Shown one piece after another: positions 5,501-5,714 of a DNA stretch of 5,714 nucleotides. The DNA is from Spirochaetaceae bacterium. Lineage in GTDB: Bacteria > Spirochaetota > Spirochaetia > Treponematales > Breznakiellaceae. A program made the position numbers and the translations under genes. The stretch covers positions 1 to 5,714 of the forward strand of contig JAIRSQ010000084.1 in assembly GCA_031255395.1 (NCBI GenBank), written 5' to 3'. A model generated the notes under the pieces. It had not been told where the DNA came from. It made no database searches and saw only the letters and a program-made list of their open reading frames with translations. Each line of letters opens with the position of its first letter. Positions within the stretch are counted from its first letter, which is position 1.

Positions 5501-5714
5501 ATGATGCGCAAAGAAACAATAAGTAAAGAACTCGGCGTTTCGTTGGCCACGGTGAACAACTGGATTAAAACGCAGGTGATTCCGCATCCTGATATACACG
5601 ATTATTATAGCAAGGAATCTTTTGATATTATAGTCAATAAGGTAAAAAATAATTCGGTGCGCCTTGCTTCCAGGGCAAACAGAACATTACAAGCAAAAAA
5701 AGAAATGTCCTACT
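5501..5714 (+). CDS. N-terminal part of an HTH protein, probably an N-6 adenine DNA methylase of a restriction-modification system (partial)
   Basis: The frame is open to the window edge and gives 71 residues. Residues 3-28 (MRKETISKELGVSLATVNNWIKTQVIP is the spanning segment) form a clear helix-turn-helix of the MerR/HTH_17 kind, with GVS at the turn and TVNNWIK as recognition helix. It continues with YYSKESFDIIV, then VKNNSVRLASRANRTLQAKK. A HTH followed by 'K...NS..L.SRANR.LQ.KK' resembles what I recall at the N-terminus of N-6 DNA methylase or restriction proteins in Treponema and Firmicutes. The catalytic motifs (F.G.G, NPPY) would lie beyond the window. Start is ambiguous: ATG at 5492, 5501 and 5504 are in frame and only a weak GGG precedes the latter two. 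AT-rich composition and position directly after a truncated gene indicate horizontal acquisition. HTH is firm; the methylase role is inference. Confidence 0.6.
   Translation, partial: MMRKETISKELGVSLATVNNWIKTQVIPHPDIHDYYSKESFDIIVNKVKNNSVRLASRANRTLQAKKEMSY

Noticed and set aside
5269..5559. A 96-residue minus-strand frame
   Set aside because: It runs antisense through the end of the PH-like gene, the nucleotidyltransferase stub and the HTH gene start, with no coherent domain.
1..5714. tRNA, rRNA or CRISPR array
   Set aside because: No regularly spaced direct repeats and no recognisable tRNA or rRNA segments were seen on reading both strands.

Overview
The window looks like a spirochaete chromosome, most likely a Treponema-type organism. 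This is judged from the style of the short omega-like protein beside miaA and from the divergent lipoprotein and glycosylase families; no ribosomal RNA or other marker is present. Positions 1 to about 4500 are GC-rich (62% in a counted 60-base sample of miaA, 421-480). The right end is clearly AT-richer (25% GC in 4981-5040).

Left block (1-2013, plus strand): the last codons of an unidentified upstream gene overlap the start of a 73-residue RNA polymerase omega subunit gene (rpoZ). The tRNA dimethylallyltransferase gene miaA follows, then a divergent uracil-DNA glycosylase-superfamily gene. Gaps are -4, 12 and 3 bases, so this reads as one housekeeping operon. It covers RNA polymerase assembly, tRNA A37 modification and probable base-excision repair.

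Middle block (2074-4502, minus strand, convergent with the first): a secreted lipoprotein gene comes first in transcription order. The protein carries two IPT/TIG domains and a transglutaminase-like domain whose nucleophile position appears to be proline. The biotin-protein ligase gene birA comes second, with a probable TTG start that overlaps the lipoprotein stop codon.

Intergenic region (4503-4853): no gene is visible. It holds an imperfect palindromic block, a short REP-like element of the widespread 'GTCATTGC...GCAATCCAG' type, two mutually exclusive small hairpins, a GTTC-TC-GAAC dyad and a possible promoter for the next gene.

Right block (4854-5714, plus strand): an AT-rich gene for a one-pass membrane protein with a bacterial PH-like domain. 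Next is a stub of a sugar/choline-type nucleotidyltransferase gene with an excellent Shine-Dalgarno site, which stops after about 24 family-like residues. Immediately after it, base composition drops and a new gene begins with a helix-turn-helix. That gene resembles the N-terminus of N-6 adenine DNA methylases of restriction-modification systems and runs off the window. The simplest reading is that a restriction-modification or defence cassette was inserted into, or replaced, the nucleotidyltransferase gene. That junction is the most interesting part of the window. No wholly new system can be demonstrated from the sequence shown.
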